From positions 558,001 through 622,000 of the forward strand of contig CP160629.1 of the NCBI GenBank assembly GCA_038993745.2: a DNA stretch of 64,000 nt. The letters are read 5' to 3'. The position numbers and the translations under genes were made by a program. The notes beneath the pieces were generated by a model. That model was not told where the DNA came from, ran no database searches, and worked only from the letters and a program-made list of their open reading frames with translations. Numbering within the stretch: position 1 is the stretch's first letter; the number at the start of each line of letters is the position of its first letter. Below are positions 1 to 10,046 of this stretch, piece by piece. This DNA is from Aliivibrio fischeri (GTDB taxonomy: Bacteria; Pseudomonadota; Gammaproteobacteria; Enterobacterales; Vibrionaceae).

Positions 1-521
1 TGTTGCTTTGATATGATTTTTAAGCTGTTTTTTATTAAATATGCTGCGATATCATATTCAAATGAAGTTAATTGTAGAAATTGACCGTCTACATGGATGG
101 TTTTTGCTTTTATATCTAATTCAATATTTTCAGCGGTTACTTTTGATTGTGTAAATCCGGCCGCTCGTCTTGCTAGAGCATAAAGCCTTGCTATTAATTC
201 TTCAGATTGGAAAGGTTTTACTAGGTAATCGTCAGCTCCAGCCTCAAGTCCTTCAACTTTATCTTGCCAGTTTCCACGAGCGGTAAGTATGAGAATAGGG
301 CTATGAATTTCTTTGCGTCGAATTTGCTTGATGAGGGTGATGCCGTCGAAATCAGGTAGACCTAAATCAACAATCATGACATCAATGTGTTCTTTTTTTT
401 GTACGGTTTGTAAAAATGCAGAGGCTGTTTTATCAGAATAAACAACGTGTCCCTGATCTTTTAATTGACTAGACAGGTGGTGGTTTAAGATTTCATTATC
501 TTCAACAAGAGCTATTTGCAT
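1..521 (-). CDS. OmpR/PhoP-family response regulator (3' end outside window)
   Basis: About 173 codons are visible, read leftwards from the ATG at 521 off the window edge. The N-terminal receiver domain has the acidic pair E7-D8, phospho-acceptor D52 (VDLGLP), T80 and K102 (VKPF). The start of a winged-helix DNA-binding domain follows (LTSFEYDIAAYLI). By family, it is a phosphorylation-switched transcription factor paired with a sensor kinase, which would lie to the left of the window; that pairing is inferred. The sequence most resembles PhoP-like regulators. It lies downstream of plzC on the same strand but is separated from it by a terminator hairpin, so it probably has its own promoter. 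Confidence 0.9.
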   Translation of the reverse strand, partial: MQIALVEDNEILNHHLSSQLKDQGHVVYSDKTASAFLQTVQKKEHIDVMIVDLGLPDFDGITLIKQIRRKEIHSPILILTARGNWQDKVEGLEAGADDYLVKPFQSEELIARLYALARRAAGFTQSKVTAENIELDIKAKTIHVDGQFLQLTSFEYDIAAYLIKNSLKIISKQ

Positions 522-586
522 AATATACCGACTGATTCCTTAGGTTTATATCGTCATTAATAACACTTATCATTTTGTTTTTAAAT

Positions 587-616
587 AATAAAGCCCATGA
601 ATTGATGGGCTTTATT
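587..616 (-). terminator. Terminator of plzC
   Basis: A perfect 12-bp inverted repeat (AATAAAGCCCAT, six-base loop, complement) lies 19 bp past the plzC stop and before the response regulator. Confidence 0.7.
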
Positions 617-634
617 AAATTTAATTCACCTCAG

Positions 635-2980
635 TTACCCTAACTCAAGTCGAATTAAGACTTCATCCGTTATGTCAGCGATTTCACCACAACCTACAAT
701 ACTTGATAATTCATCTTCTAATGCTCTTGCATAATGGATTGCGTATTGAGCTAGTTGACTTAATTCCACCTCAGAGGTGGTAGAAAGTGCATTTTTTACT
801 GCTGTTGTGGTTACGCGTATTGCTAAGAATTCACCATGCTCTTTGGCTTTTTTAATGAAGGTTAAACGATCATTGTATGATGAAAACTCTTGTAGCATAC
901 GCGTGAATACTGATTTTATTTTTCCATCTTTAATAACAACCGCAATATAGATTTCATGGTGGTGAGATCGTTGATTAGCCGGTGTTTTCAATGGGTTTAC
1001 TAATAATTGTTGTACTCTCGATTTAAAAATAGGCTCTAAATTTAAATGTTGTTCATTACCTAATTGTAGCCAGATTTTATTTAATCGATTTAAAGGGAAG
1101 TTAACCCCAATACAACGCGTTTTAATTTTATGGTTATCCTTTTCAATAAAGAAAGGCGTTGTTGTTAGTTTATTCAGTAATAATTGATGCATTATTTTCA
1201 GCATATCAATCGATGGAAGCTGTTCATAATCAACAGGAAGTCTTTCTATGTTGTGCTGTATTAATCGACTTAAGAAAGCCTTGCTTTTTTGAGTTTGTAA
1301 ACTGTCTTCAATTTGTAGCTGAAGATTCAATCCATTTGAATTTACTTTTAGGACTCGATAAGTAATACGGCTTAATGGTGTGTTTTTATCAAGGCTTTGC
1401 AGTTCATTAAACGTTATTTTTACATCAGATTTTTTGGTTAGCAAAGCGGGTTTATCGAGTAATATCGATAAGCCATTGGTTGAAATATCTTGAGTTCTTC
1501 CTTTGATTTCACCAATTGTAGGGTGAGTCAGAGTAATTAAGGTTTCGTAATTAAATCTTGGTTCAGTTCTACGAGGCGTTGAATCGTAATATAACGCAGG
1601 ATCTTGAGCCATTGGCGTCAAAGAATGGCGGTATGGATTTAATACCTTTGCTTCAAGGTTTGGTTTTTCTGTTAATAAGTAATCTTTCTGAGTATCAGGT
1701 AAACTGAGTTCAGTTAAGATCCCCATGTGCGTTAAAGTAGCCAGTACTTTTTCCATTTCAGGAGCGACGGTTAATAAGCGTTCTTTGTCTCCTTTTTCTA
1801 ATTCGAAAAGAGAAAGACGAATGACTTTCCAACTCTTTCTTTTAGCTCCCACATGCCAAAAGAGTTGGCGTTCTTGTTGCGTGGCTTCTGATGACATCAT
1901 GGAGTAGAAGAGTTCTTTATCTTCATGATCGTGTTTAAAACTGTAAAAATGAGTACGACTGGCTCTTAACCCTGGCTTGGTTAAAAACTGCATACGTTCT
2001 GATTTAAATAAATGATGGATTACAGGCTGATTTTTTTCATCGTGCCAGTGCTTCCAAAGTGATTCATTGTGATCAGTAATAACGGCATACTTCAAGGTAT
2101 CCCCAGAAAAGAAAAGAGGGATATTAGTGGTATGTTTTAAAAAACAGTGCTCATAGCCTTGTGTACGAGCTCGAACTATTTGATCTTTTTGATCATGTAC
2201 GGTTCGTCGTTTATTTTTATTTAGTTTCTCTTCAATGGCTTGAGCAATAACATCGTGGTTTGATTCCATTTTTAATCGTAACCATCGATAACTATCACTT
2301 TCTTCACTGTCGTGAATACCAAGAATACGGTAAGGGAAGTCGCCATTGAGTTCTTTTATGCCGGTGTCTTTTGCAAGGTTTGGGAAGCTAACTTGTATGA
2401 TTTGTCCCAAACCATACTCAAAAGCAGTAGGCACTTTGATTCGAGCACCAGAAGAAGAAAGATCGCTGCTAGTTCCATGGATTAAATTTCCATTAGGTAA
2501 CAGTACCGTAACTTGTGTTGACATGCGCAGACGGTTTTCACTACGGGTTAGGTAGTGTCCAAATCGAATTAATTTGGCTTTGAATAGATTGTTTTCGTCT
2601 TTATCATCAGTCGCAGCTAATTGTTCTTTATTTTTATGAAGAACACGAAAGTTATTACGTGTATTGGTTAAGGCTTCCCATACACCAACGGTATAGCTAC
2701 CGAAGCGCTCAATACTTTTGTGATAGGTATTAATTGCAACATCATCAAGCCAGTGAGTGTATCCATCCAACTCATATTGGTGACACTGGCCTTTTACTCG
2801 ACCTCGTAAATCAATATGTTTGGTGCAAGGTGCCATGATGCGTTTTAATTCAATTTTTACAATTAAATGCACTGATGGATGTTCATGAGACATAACTTGT
2901 TCGCAAACCAGATTAAAATCAGGTTCACCAAATACGGGAATAAGTTGTTCTACGTAGCTTTGATATTCTTCTTGCTGCAT
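635..2980 (-). CDS. plzC: Large double-PilZ-domain c-di-GMP effector, PlzC-like
   Basis: A 781-residue cytoplasmic protein with two PilZ signatures. The first has RSENR (146-150) and DLSSSG (173-178); the second has RTEPR (471-475) and DISTNG (498-503). These RxxxR plus D/NxSxxG pairs are the known c-di-GMP ligands of the family. The N-terminal 140, the middle (about 250-465) and the C-terminal 200 residues carry no motif I recognise. Size and position beside radA and fusA2 match V. cholerae PlzC, linked by family knowledge to c-di-GMP-dependent behaviour. It is divergent from radA across 121 bp. No membrane segment or signal peptide is visible. The ATG at 2980 has only a weak Shine-Dalgarno. 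Confidence 0.88.
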   Translation of the reverse strand: MQQEEYQSYVEQLIPVFGEPDFNLVCEQVMSHEHPSVHLIVKIELKRIMAPCTKHIDLRGRVKGQCHQYELDGYTHWLDDVAINTYHKSIERFGSYTVGVWEALTNTRNNFRVLHKNKEQLAATDDKDENNLFKAKLIRFGHYLTRSENRLRMSTQVTVLLPNGNLIHGTSSDLSSSGARIKVPTAFEYGLGQIIQVSFPNLAKDTGIKELNGDFPYRILGIHDSEESDSYRWLRLKMESNHDVIAQAIEEKLNKNKRRTVHDQKDQIVRARTQGYEHCFLKHTTNIPLFFSGDTLKYAVITDHNESLWKHWHDEKNQPVIHHLFKSERMQFLTKPGLRASRTHFYSFKHDHEDKELFYSMMSSEATQQERQLFWHVGAKRKSWKVIRLSLFELEKGDKERLLTVAPEMEKVLATLTHMGILTELSLPDTQKDYLLTEKPNLEAKVLNPYRHSLTPMAQDPALYYDSTPRRTEPRFNYETLITLTHPTIGEIKGRTQDISTNGLSILLDKPALLTKKSDVKITFNELQSLDKNTPLSRITYRVLKVNSNGLNLQLQIEDSLQTQKSKAFLSRLIQHNIERLPVDYEQLPSIDMLKIMHQLLLNKLTTTPFFIEKDNHKIKTRCIGVNFPLNRLNKIWLQLGNEQHLNLEPIFKSRVQQLLVNPLKTPANQRSHHHEIYIAVVIKDGKIKSVFTRMLQEFSSYNDRLTFIKKAKEHGEFLAIRVTTTAVKNALSTTSEVELSQLAQYAIHYARALEDELSSIVGCGEIADITDEVLIRLELG

Positions 2981-3101
2981 GATTTCTGGTACAGTAATAA
3001 CAATCTAGTGGGTTTATCGGCAGAATTGCTCGTTTATTTAACAATGATACGTTAAATAGTTATAACCCATCACTTTTATTTGATTTATATGTCGGTGATA
3101 T

Positions 3102-4483
3102 ATGGCAAAAGCAAAACGCGCCTACGTTTGTAATGATTGTGGGGCAGACTTCCCTCGTTGGCAAGGACAGTGTAATGCTTGTGGGGCATGGAACACGATT
3201 ACAGAGGTTCGTTTGGCTGCTTCTCCACACGTTGCTCGTAATGAACGTTTATCTGGTGGTTATGCGGGATCCACTACAGACTCAGAAGTTCAAACTTTAT
3301 CGAGTATTGATTTACAAGAAGTTCCTCGGTTCAGTAGTTCGTTTAAAGAGTTTGACCGAGTTCTCGGTGGTGGCATTGTTCCTGGTGCAGCAATTTTGAT
3401 TGGTGGTAATCCAGGTGCTGGTAAATCTACTTTACTTTTGCAAACCATGTGTCGTTTGGCTGCTGAAATGCCAACATTGTATGTTACTGGTGAAGAATCG
3501 TTACAACAGGTAGCAATGCGAGCTTCTCGTCTTGGGTTGCCAAAAGATAATCTGAAAATGTTATCTGAAACCAACATAGATAAGATTTGTCAGGTTGCTG
3601 AGAAAGAACAGCCAAAAATAATGGTTATTGACTCTATTCAAGTAATGCATGTTGCTGATGTTCAATCATCTCCAGGCAGCGTCGCTCAGGTTCGAGAGTC
3701 TGCAACTGCTTTAACTCGATATGCTAAACAAAATAATGTAGCTATTTTCTTAGTTGGTCACGTAACCAAAGATGGTACTTTAGCTGGCCCTAAAGTGTTG
3801 GAGCATATTATTGACTGTTCTGTGTTACTTGACGGTAGTGCAGATAGTCGCTTTAGAACACTTCGTAGTCATAAAAACCGTTTTGGAGCTGTTAATGAGC
3901 TTGGGGTTTTTGCTATGACAGGCCAAGGCTTAAAAGAAGTAAATAACCCATCAGCCATTTTCTTATCTCGTGGGGAAGAGGAAACGTCTGGTAGTTCAGT
4001 GATGGTTGTGTGGGAAGGAACACGCCCGTTACTTGTAGAGATACAAGCTTTAGTAGATTACTCTCAGCTTTCAAATCCTCGTCGAGTCTCTGTTGGCTTA
4101 GATCAAAACCGTTTATCTATGCTACTCGCGTTCTACATAAGCATGGTGGTTTGCAAATGGCTGACCAAGATGTGTTTGTTAACGTGGTTGGCGGCGTTAA
4201 GGTAGCTGAAACCAGTGCGGATTTGGCACTTATTATGGCGTTACTATCTAGTTTTAAAGACCGTCCATTAGCTAAGGATGTAGTGGTCTTTGGTGAAGTT
4301 GGTCTTGCTGGTGAGATTCGTCCAGTTCCAAGTGGGCAAGAACGTTTAATGGAAGCATATAAACATGGCTTCAAAAAAGCGATTGTACCTGCTGCAAACA
4401 TGCCAAAAGGTGGCATTGAAGGAATGCAAATTCACGGTGTTAAGAAGCTATCTGAAGCAATTGATGCTTTTGATGAACTTTAA
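3102..4483 (+). pseudogene. radA: radA, DNA repair helicase, interrupted by a 1-nt frameshift
   Basis: RadA (Sms) promotes branch migration in recombination. An N-terminal zinc finger (C10, C13, C24, C27), Walker A GGNPGAGKST (101-110) and the KNRFG motif are intact in the first frame. After the residues SMLLA the frame is lost at 4128-4130. The sequence then continues one frame over with LHKHGGLQMADQDVF and the Lon-like C-terminal domain. Restoring one base gives exactly 460 residues, the usual RadA length. As written, the first frame ends at 4205 with a 367-residue product that lacks most of the Lon-like domain. Both halves are otherwise undegraded, so this is either a recent mutation or a sequencing error. 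Confidence 0.92.
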
Positions 4484-4678
4484 CTGAGGCTTTGAATTCG
4501 GATTTCTGCATTATTTTATTTGAAAATACAGAAATTCATCTATAATTTTCAGGGGCAGAGGCCACATTAGAACCATTTTGGTAGAAAATTCTATGCAAAA
4601 ATAGAACAAAGCATATACCAATTGACAGTTTGTGTTATACTCTGCGCGCATTTTATATCCTATTAATAGAGTAAAACG

Positions 4679-6766
4679 ATGACTGATTTATCTAAATACA
4701 GAAACATTGGTATTTTCGCGCACGTTGATGCGGGTAAAACCACAACTACTGAACGTATCCTTAAGCTTACTGGTAAAATCCATAAGATTGGTGACACTCA
4801 CGATGGTTCAACTACTACTGACTTCATGGAGCAAGAAGCTGAACGTGGTATCACAATCCAGTCAGCAGCAGTAAGCTGTTTCTGGAATGATCACCGTCTA
4901 AACGTTATCGATACTCCTGGACACGTTGACTTCACAGTTGAAGTGTACCGTTCTCTAAAAGTACTTGATGGTGGTATCGGTGTATTCTGTGGTTCTGGTG
5001 GTGTTGAACCTCAATCAGAAACTAACTGGCGTTACGCGAACGAATCAGAAGTATCTCGTCTAATCTTCGTTAACAAACTAGACCGTATGGGTGCTGATTT
5101 CTTCAGCGTTGTTGACCAAGTTAAGAAAGTACTAGGCGCAACTCCTCTAGTTATGACTCTACCAATCGGCCGCGAAGAAGATTTCGTTGGTGTTGTAGAT
5201 GTTTTAAACCGTCAAGCATTTGTATGGGATGACACAGGTCTTCCTGAAAACTACGAAATCCAAGATATCCCAGCTGATATGGTTGATGACGTAGAAGCTT
5301 ACCGTGAAGAGCTTGTTGAAACAGCTGTTGAACAAGACGACGACCTAATGGAAGCGTACATGGAAGGTCAAGAACCTTCTATCGAAGAGCTTAAGCGTTG
5401 TATCCGTAAAGGTACTCGTGACCTAGCGTTCTTCCCTACTTTCTGTGGTTCTGCGTACAAAAACAAAGGTATCCAACTAATCCTAGATGCTGTTGTTGAT
5501 TACCTACCAGCTCCAAACGAAGTTGAGCCTCAACCTCTAACTGATAAAGATACTGGTGAAGAGACTGGCGAAGTTGCTATCGTTTCTGCAGACGAACCAT
5601 TCCGTGCTCTAGCATTTAAGATCATGGATGACCGTTTCGGTGCTCTAACTTTCGTACGTATCTACTCTGGTAAACTGAATAAGGGCGATACAGTTCTTAA
5701 CTCAGCAACTGGTAAAACTGAGCGTATCGGCCGTATGGTTGAGATGCAAGCTGATGAGCGTAACGAATTAACTTCAGCTCAAGCTGGTGACATCATCGCT
5801 ATCGTTGGTATGAAAAACGTACAAACTGGTCACACTCTATGTGATGTTAAACACGAATGTACTCTTGAACCAATGATCTTCCCTGTTCCAGTAATCTCTA
5901 TCGCTGTTGCTCCAAAAGACAAAGGCGGTTCTGAGAAAATGGGTATCGCGATCGGTAAAATGGTTGCAGAAGATCCATCTTTCCAAGTTGAGACTGATGA
6001 AGAAACAGGTGAAACAATTCTTAAAGGTATGGGTGAACTTCACCTAGACATTAAGGTTGATATCCTTAAGCGTACTTACGGTGTAGACCTAGTTGTTGGT
6101 CAACCACAAGTTGCTTACCGTGAAACTATCACTCAAGCAATTGAAGATAGCTACACGCATAAGAAACAATCTGGTGGTTCTGGTCAATTCGGTAAGATCG
6201 ATTACCGTATCAAACCAGGTGAAGCAGGTACTGGCTTTACGTTCTCATCTTCAGTTGTTGGTGGTAACGTACCTAAAGAATTCTGGCCTGCAGTTGAGAA
6301 AGGTTTCGCATCTATGATGGAAACTGGTCCTCTAGCTGGCTTCCCAGTACTAGACGTTGAAGTTGAACTATTCGACGGTGGCTTCCACGCAGTGGATTCA
6401 TCTGCAATCGCATTTGAAATCGCAGCTAAAGGCGCATTCCGTCAATCTATGCCTAAAGCAGGTGCTCAACTTCTAGAACCAATCATGAAAGTTGACGTAT
6501 TCACTCCTGAAGATCACGTTGGTGATGTTATCGGTGACCTTAACCGTCGTCGTGGTATGATCAAAGATCAACAAGCTGGTCTAACTGGCGTACGTATCAA
6601 GGGTGATGTACCTCTTTCTGAAATGTTCGGTTACATCGGTACTCTACGTACAATGACTTCTGGTCGTGGTCAGTTCTCTATGGAGTTCTCTCACTACGCA
6701 CCATGTCCAAACAGCGTTGCTGAAGAAGTAATCGCTAAAGCTAAAGAAGAGAAAGCGGCTAAGTAA
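4679..6766 (+). CDS. fusA2: Elongation factor G, second paralogue
   Basis: A 695-residue translational GTPase that drives ribosomal translocation or recycling. The G1 motif AHVDAGKTT lies at 14-22, followed by DTPGH and NKLD, then domains II to V with the EF-G C-terminal region. It sits alone behind radA rather than with rpsL-rpsG-tufA, matching the second EF-G gene next to radA in V. cholerae; that it is the second paralogue is inferred from context. Codon use is strongly biased (abundant GGT, CGT, AAC, CTA), which suggests high expression. It ends in a strong terminator. Whether it acts in elongation or mainly in recycling cannot be read from the sequence. Confidence 0.93.
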   Translation: MTDLSKYRNIGIFAHVDAGKTTTTERILKLTGKIHKIGDTHDGSTTTDFMEQEAERGITIQSAAVSCFWNDHRLNVIDTPGHVDFTVEVYRSLKVLDGGIGVFCGSGGVEPQSETNWRYANESEVSRLIFVNKLDRMGADFFSVVDQVKKVLGATPLVMTLPIGREEDFVGVVDVLNRQAFVWDDTGLPENYEIQDIPADMVDDVEAYREELVETAVEQDDDLMEAYMEGQEPSIEELKRCIRKGTRDLAFFPTFCGSAYKNKGIQLILDAVVDYLPAPNEVEPQPLTDKDTGEETGEVAIVSADEPFRALAFKIMDDRFGALTFVRIYSGKLNKGDTVLNSATGKTERIGRMVEMQADERNELTSAQAGDIIAIVGMKNVQTGHTLCDVKHECTLEPMIFPVPVISIAVAPKDKGGSEKMGIAIGKMVAEDPSFQVETDEETGETILKGMGELHLDIKVDILKRTYGVDLVVGQPQVAYRETITQAIEDSYTHKKQSGGSGQFGKIDYRIKPGEAGTGFTFSSSVVGGNVPKEFWPAVEKGFASMMETGPLAGFPVLDVEVELFDGGFHAVDSSAIAFEIAAKGAFRQSMPKAGAQLLEPIMKVDVFTPEDHVGDVIGDLNRRRGMIKDQQAGLTGVRIKGDVPLSEMFGYIGTLRTMTSGRGQFSMEFSHYAPCPNSVAEEVIAKAKEEKAAK

Positions 6767-6792
6767 TTAGCACTTAAATCTTTATAGTTATT

Positions 6793-6828
6793 AAAAAGCC
6801 CCGTAAGTGCAAACTTACGGGGCTTTTT
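6793..6828. terminator. Bidirectional terminator between fusA2 and VF530
   Basis: A 16-bp perfect stem (core AGCCCCGTAAGT), GCAA loop and T-run on the fusA2 side, with A-run symmetry serving the convergent gene. Confidence 0.9.
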
Positions 6829-6831
6829 TTG

Positions 6832-7073
6832 TTATTGGTTTCTTTCTTTATGACGCTGTAGTTTCAGATAAATATTTTCAACACGTTCACGAGCCCAATC
6901 AGTTTTACGTAAAATTTAAGACTTGATTTAATGCTTGGGTCTTTTTTAAAACAGTTAATATTTACCATATAACTTAGCTCTTCCCAGCCATAGTGTTCTA
7001 CTAATTCAGTAAGTAACTTCTGTAATGTAATACCGTGTAGCGGGTTATTTTGTTGAGTCATAATTAATGCCAT
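6832..7073 (-). pseudogene. VF530/DUF2132-family small DNA-binding protein, frameshifted
   Basis: A small protein of the VF530 family, named after a V. fischeri protein of known structure described as DNA-binding. The conserved start [20 protein letters not shown] is present, with [11 protein letters not shown] further on. At the four-A run 6911-6914 the frame is lost. Adding one base continues with [18 protein letters not shown] to a TAA at 6832-6834, giving 76-80 residues. As written, the product has a wrong 12-residue tail and ends at 6864. The start may be 7073 or 7061 (both ATG). It is convergent with fusA2. Its cellular role is not established. Confidence 0.85.
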
Positions 7074-7124
7074 TGAATAAGAATATAAAGTAAGTATATC
7101 ACTATGAAGGTAGTAACAATAAAA

Positions 7125-7144
7125 AAGGGAGCGATAGCTCCCTT
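7125..7144 (-). terminator. Terminator of codBA
   Basis: AAGGGAGC-GATA-GCTCCCTT hairpin just past the codA stop, followed by a run of six Ts when read on the minus strand. Confidence 0.85.
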
Positions 7145-7165
7145 ATTACTTAAGATGGTAATGAC

Positions 7166-8443
7166 TTAGCGTTTAAATGAAACCGTCTCAGCTTTATCTA
7201 ACGTAATCGTAGTCGTTGCTGGTTGAGTTTCTGATATTACTTTACCGTGGCGAATAGAGAAACGAACCGGAACTTGGCGACGTAGAGCATCAAATCCATT
7301 TTCAGCAGGTAAGATAATTAAGTTACCCGGTTTGCCTTCTTCGATGCCGTAGTTATCTTGAATATTTAGAGTTCGAGCCGATTTATAGCTGATTAGATCA
7401 AGACCTTGGTTAATTTGGTCGTATCCCATGATTTGACAGACATGCAGTCCCATATGAAGAACTTGTAGCATGTTAGCTGTGCCTAACGGATACCATGGGT
7501 CAAATACATCGTCATGGCCAAAACAAACGTTAATATTGTTTGCTAGCATCTCTTTCACGCGTGTAATACCACGACGCTTAGGGTAATCGTCAAAACGACC
7601 TTGTAGGTGGATATTAACAAGTGGATTCGCAACAAAGTTAATACCAGACATTCTAAGTAAGCGGAATAAGCGAGAAGCATAAGCGCCATTATATGAATGC
7701 ATTGCTGTCGTATGGCTTGCTGTTACCTTTTCACCCATATTGAATTTATGAGCAAGAGCGGCAACAGTTTCAACAAAGCGTGATTGCTCATCATCGATTT
7801 CATCACAGTGAACATCAATTAGACGGTCATATTTTTTTGCTAATTCAAAAATATAGTGAAGAGATTCGACACCGTATTCACGAGTAAACTCAAAATGAGG
7901 AATAGCGCCAATAACATCTGCGCCTAGTTGTACTGCTTCTTCAAGTAACTCTTTACCATTAGGGTAAGAAAGAATGCCTTCTTGAGGAAAAGCAACGATT
8001 TGGATATCAACCCATTCTTTCATTTCTTCTTTTACTTCAAGCATTGCTTTTAATGCAATCAGTGTCGGATCTGAAACATCGACGTGAGTACGAACGTGCT
8101 GAATACCGTTAGCAATTTGCCATTTTAATGTTTGTTTAGCGCGTGTTTTTACATCTTCAATAGATAATAGCTCTTTACGCTCAGCCCAACGTTCAATTCC
8201 CTCAAATAAGGTACCTGAAATATTCCAGCTTGGTTCACCAGCCGTTTGAGTCGTATCTAAATGAATATGAGGTTCGCAAAATGGAGCGTTGGCTAAGCCA
8301 CCTTCAGCATCAAGAATGTCACCAGAATAGGAGAGTGCTTGCTCATTGTTAGTAATGGTTTTGAATTGACCATCTTCAATCAAGATCTGAAATAAACCTT
8401 CTTGATCTCGTAGAGCTACGTTTTTTATTAATAAATTAGTCAT
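7166..8443 (-). CDS. codA: Cytosine deaminase
   Basis: A 425-residue cytosolic amidohydrolase that converts cytosine to uracil and ammonia in pyrimidine salvage. Metal and catalytic motifs are in order: HIHLD near residue 60, [10 protein letters not shown] near 213, SHTTAMHS near 245 and [10 protein letters not shown] near 312. Length matches E. coli CodA (427). It follows codB by 11 bp on the same strand and ends at a terminator, so the two form a codBA operon. If the codB frameshift is real, codA could suffer polarity or lose its substrate supply. Confidence 0.95.
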   Translation of the reverse strand: MTNLLIKNVALRDQEGLFQILIEDGQFKTITNNEQALSYSGDILDAEGGLANAPFCEPHIHLDTTQTAGEPSWNISGTLFEGIERWAERKELLSIEDVKTRAKQTLKWQIANGIQHVRTHVDVSDPTLIALKAMLEVKEEMKEWVDIQIVAFPQEGILSYPNGKELLEEAVQLGADVIGAIPHFEFTREYGVESLHYIFELAKKYDRLIDVHCDEIDDEQSRFVETVAALAHKFNMGEKVTASHTTAMHSYNGAYASRLFRLLRMSGINFVANPLVNIHLQGRFDDYPKRRGITRVKEMLANNINVCFGHDDVFDPWYPLGTANMLQVLHMGLHVCQIMGYDQINQGLDLISYKSARTLNIQDNYGIEEGKPGNLIILPAENGFDALRRQVPVRFSIRHGKVISETQPATTTITLDKAETVSFKR

Positions 8444-8454
8444 TGCTGTATCTT

Positions 8455-9695
8455 CTATACTGTTTCTGTTTCAGAGATCGATTTTTTGTTAATCATTGGG
8501 TTTAGTAATAGGTAGCTAATCGCTCCGCCTAATACAGCGTTTACAGGAACAACGCCCGGTAAGAATTTACCAGCGGCAACACCAATAGCTACTGCGATAA
8601 TACCTGCCCAGTTAATGGTTTGGAATGCTGCGTTATCAAAATTCATGTAGCGTTTACGGTTACGAAAGAAGTCTGCAATGATAACACCACCAATAGGTGG
8701 AATCGCTAAAGATAAGAACGTTAACCAACCTACAAAGTTATTGTATAGCCAAAGTGCACAAACAGTACCAATTAGACCATTTAGCATAGAAACATATTTA
8801 CTCGGTAAGCCAGTAATATTTGAAAAACCAAGCCCAGATGCGTATAGCGCATTGTCGTTTGTCGTCCAAATATTTAGGCCTAATACGATAATTGCAGGTA
8901 TTAATAGCCCTTGTGCAATCATCACTTCTGAAATATCAGACTGACCAGTAACAGAAGCGCCTGCGGCACCAAAGATGAACATTAAAGAGTTACCGATAAA
9001 GAAAGCAATCATTGTGATAGCAACTGCACCCATTGGTTTTTTGCCAAAGCGGACGAAGTCAGCTGTTAATGTTCCGGCACTTACAAAAGAACCAACAACC
9101 ATGGCAAGAGCAACCGAAAAGTCCATAGGTTCTGCAGGTTGAATCTTTTGAAGTTCAGCAATACCACCAATACTATCAACAGCACTAAATACTGAGAATC
9201 CACCTAAAATGGCAATCGCAGGCACTGCAACCATAGATAAAATCATTAAAGCAGATATACCGAAGTAAACAGTGACGGTCATTAATAGACCAGAGATAAC
9301 AATAAGAGCGTTGGTATCTATGCCTGTGGCTTTTTGTACTGGATAGCAAACATTGCAACACCAACACCAAACCAACCAACTTGAGTACCACCGAGAAGTA
9401 GAGAGGGAAGCCAAGAGCCTTTAGAGCCAAAAGAAAAACGAGCGAGGAGGTGAGTAGAGAGACCAGTTGAAGCGCCGATGTAACCAAGAAAAGAAGTGTA
9501 AATGCCGAGGATTAAATTACCAATAAGAACAGCGAGGAAGAAATCATTAAAAGAAAGTCCGGTCCCAAGTGAACCGCCTGTCCACATACTTGCCGAGAAA
9601 AATGTGAGTCCTAACATAACTAAAGTTAAGGAAACGACGCCTTTTCTGGCTGTCTTAGGTACTGGCCCTAAGCTGTAATCATTGTCGTGAGACAT
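8455..9695 (-). pseudogene. codB: Cytosine permease, frameshifted
   Basis: CodB imports cytosine across the inner membrane (NCS1 family, about 12 helices). The N-terminal part (GPVPKTARKGVVSLT, then helices) stops making sense at GVGVAMFAI. The other frame resumes at PVQKATGIDTNALIVISG and runs to the end. One C is missing from a C-run; on the plus strand this is GG at 9341-9342. Repaired length is about 413 residues, as expected for CodB. The ATG at 9695 is preferred because GAGGA lies 6 bp upstream; a TTG at 9701 is also in frame. The leader is structured (separate entry). Both halves are well conserved, so a sequencing error or very recent loss is likely. Confidence 0.92.
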
Positions 9696-9753
9696 ATGCA
9701 ATCCTCGTCTGTATTGAATGTATTTTGGTCAAGTTTTTGACAAACGGACGAGA
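9696..9753 (-). promoter_or_regulatory. Candidate structured leader RNA hiding the codB ribosome binding site
   Basis: On the minus strand CTCGTC (9747-9752) can pair with GACGAG (9704-9709), whose 3' end runs into the GAGGA Shine-Dalgarno of codB. Inside lies a second hairpin, TTTGTCAA-AAAC-TTGACCAAA, with one bulge. The roughly 50-nt fold would block codB translation when formed. I cannot match it to a named riboswitch class. The repeat could instead be a DNA operator. Confidence 0.4.
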
Positions 9754-9878
9754 GTCTAAAGAAAATTATATTATTGTCAATAATGTAATCTTTGTTTTTG
9801 TTTTGTTTTAGATGGTTTTTTATTTATCTGTCTGTATTTTAAGTGTTTATTTGCTTTGTTTTTTTAGTTATGTTTTTT

Positions 9879-9894
9879 TGTTAAACGGTTGCTT
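9879..9894 (-). promoter_or_regulatory. Possible PurR operator upstream of codBA
   Basis: The minus-strand sequence AAGCAACCGTTTAACA matches 10 of 12 fixed positions of the PurR pattern (A-GCAA-CG-TT-C-T). E. coli codBA is PurR-controlled. The site lies about 180 bp before the start codon, far for direct repression, so the call is weak. Confidence 0.25.
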
Positions 9895-9908
9895 TGTTTC
9901 TTATTTTG

Positions 9909-9938
9909 CAGAAAATAGATTGTTGGATCTATTTTCTG
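9909..9938. repeat. Perfect 12-bp inverted repeat of unknown role
   Basis: CAGAAAATAGAT, six-base loop, then its exact complement, followed by GGTTTTTA on the plus strand. It resembles a plus-strand terminator, yet no plus-strand gene precedes it. Confidence 0.6.
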
Positions 9939-10046
9939 GTTTTTATAAATAAAAGGTGGTGTGATATTTTTAATCTTGGTTATATTTGAGTTCTGAGAGT
10001 GGGAAAATCAATAGTAATCATAAAAATTATATCTTTTAGATAAAAT

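Larger units (their letters stand above)
9754..10046. other. codB upstream intergenic region
   Basis: Gene-free AT-rich stretch between the codB leader and the terminator of the acyl-CoA synthetase gene. On the minus strand it holds a TATAAT (9762-9767) and a TTGACA (9774-9779) that could start codBA transcription close to the leader. It also holds a PurR-like sequence at 9879-9894 and a perfect 12-bp hairpin at 9909-9938. No open reading frame worth calling is visible. Confidence 0.5.

Noticed and set aside
4622..4641. TTGACA plus TATACT before fusA2 as one promoter
   Set aside because: The spacing is only 8 bp; TATACT may be a real -10 but no good -35 is seen at the proper distance.
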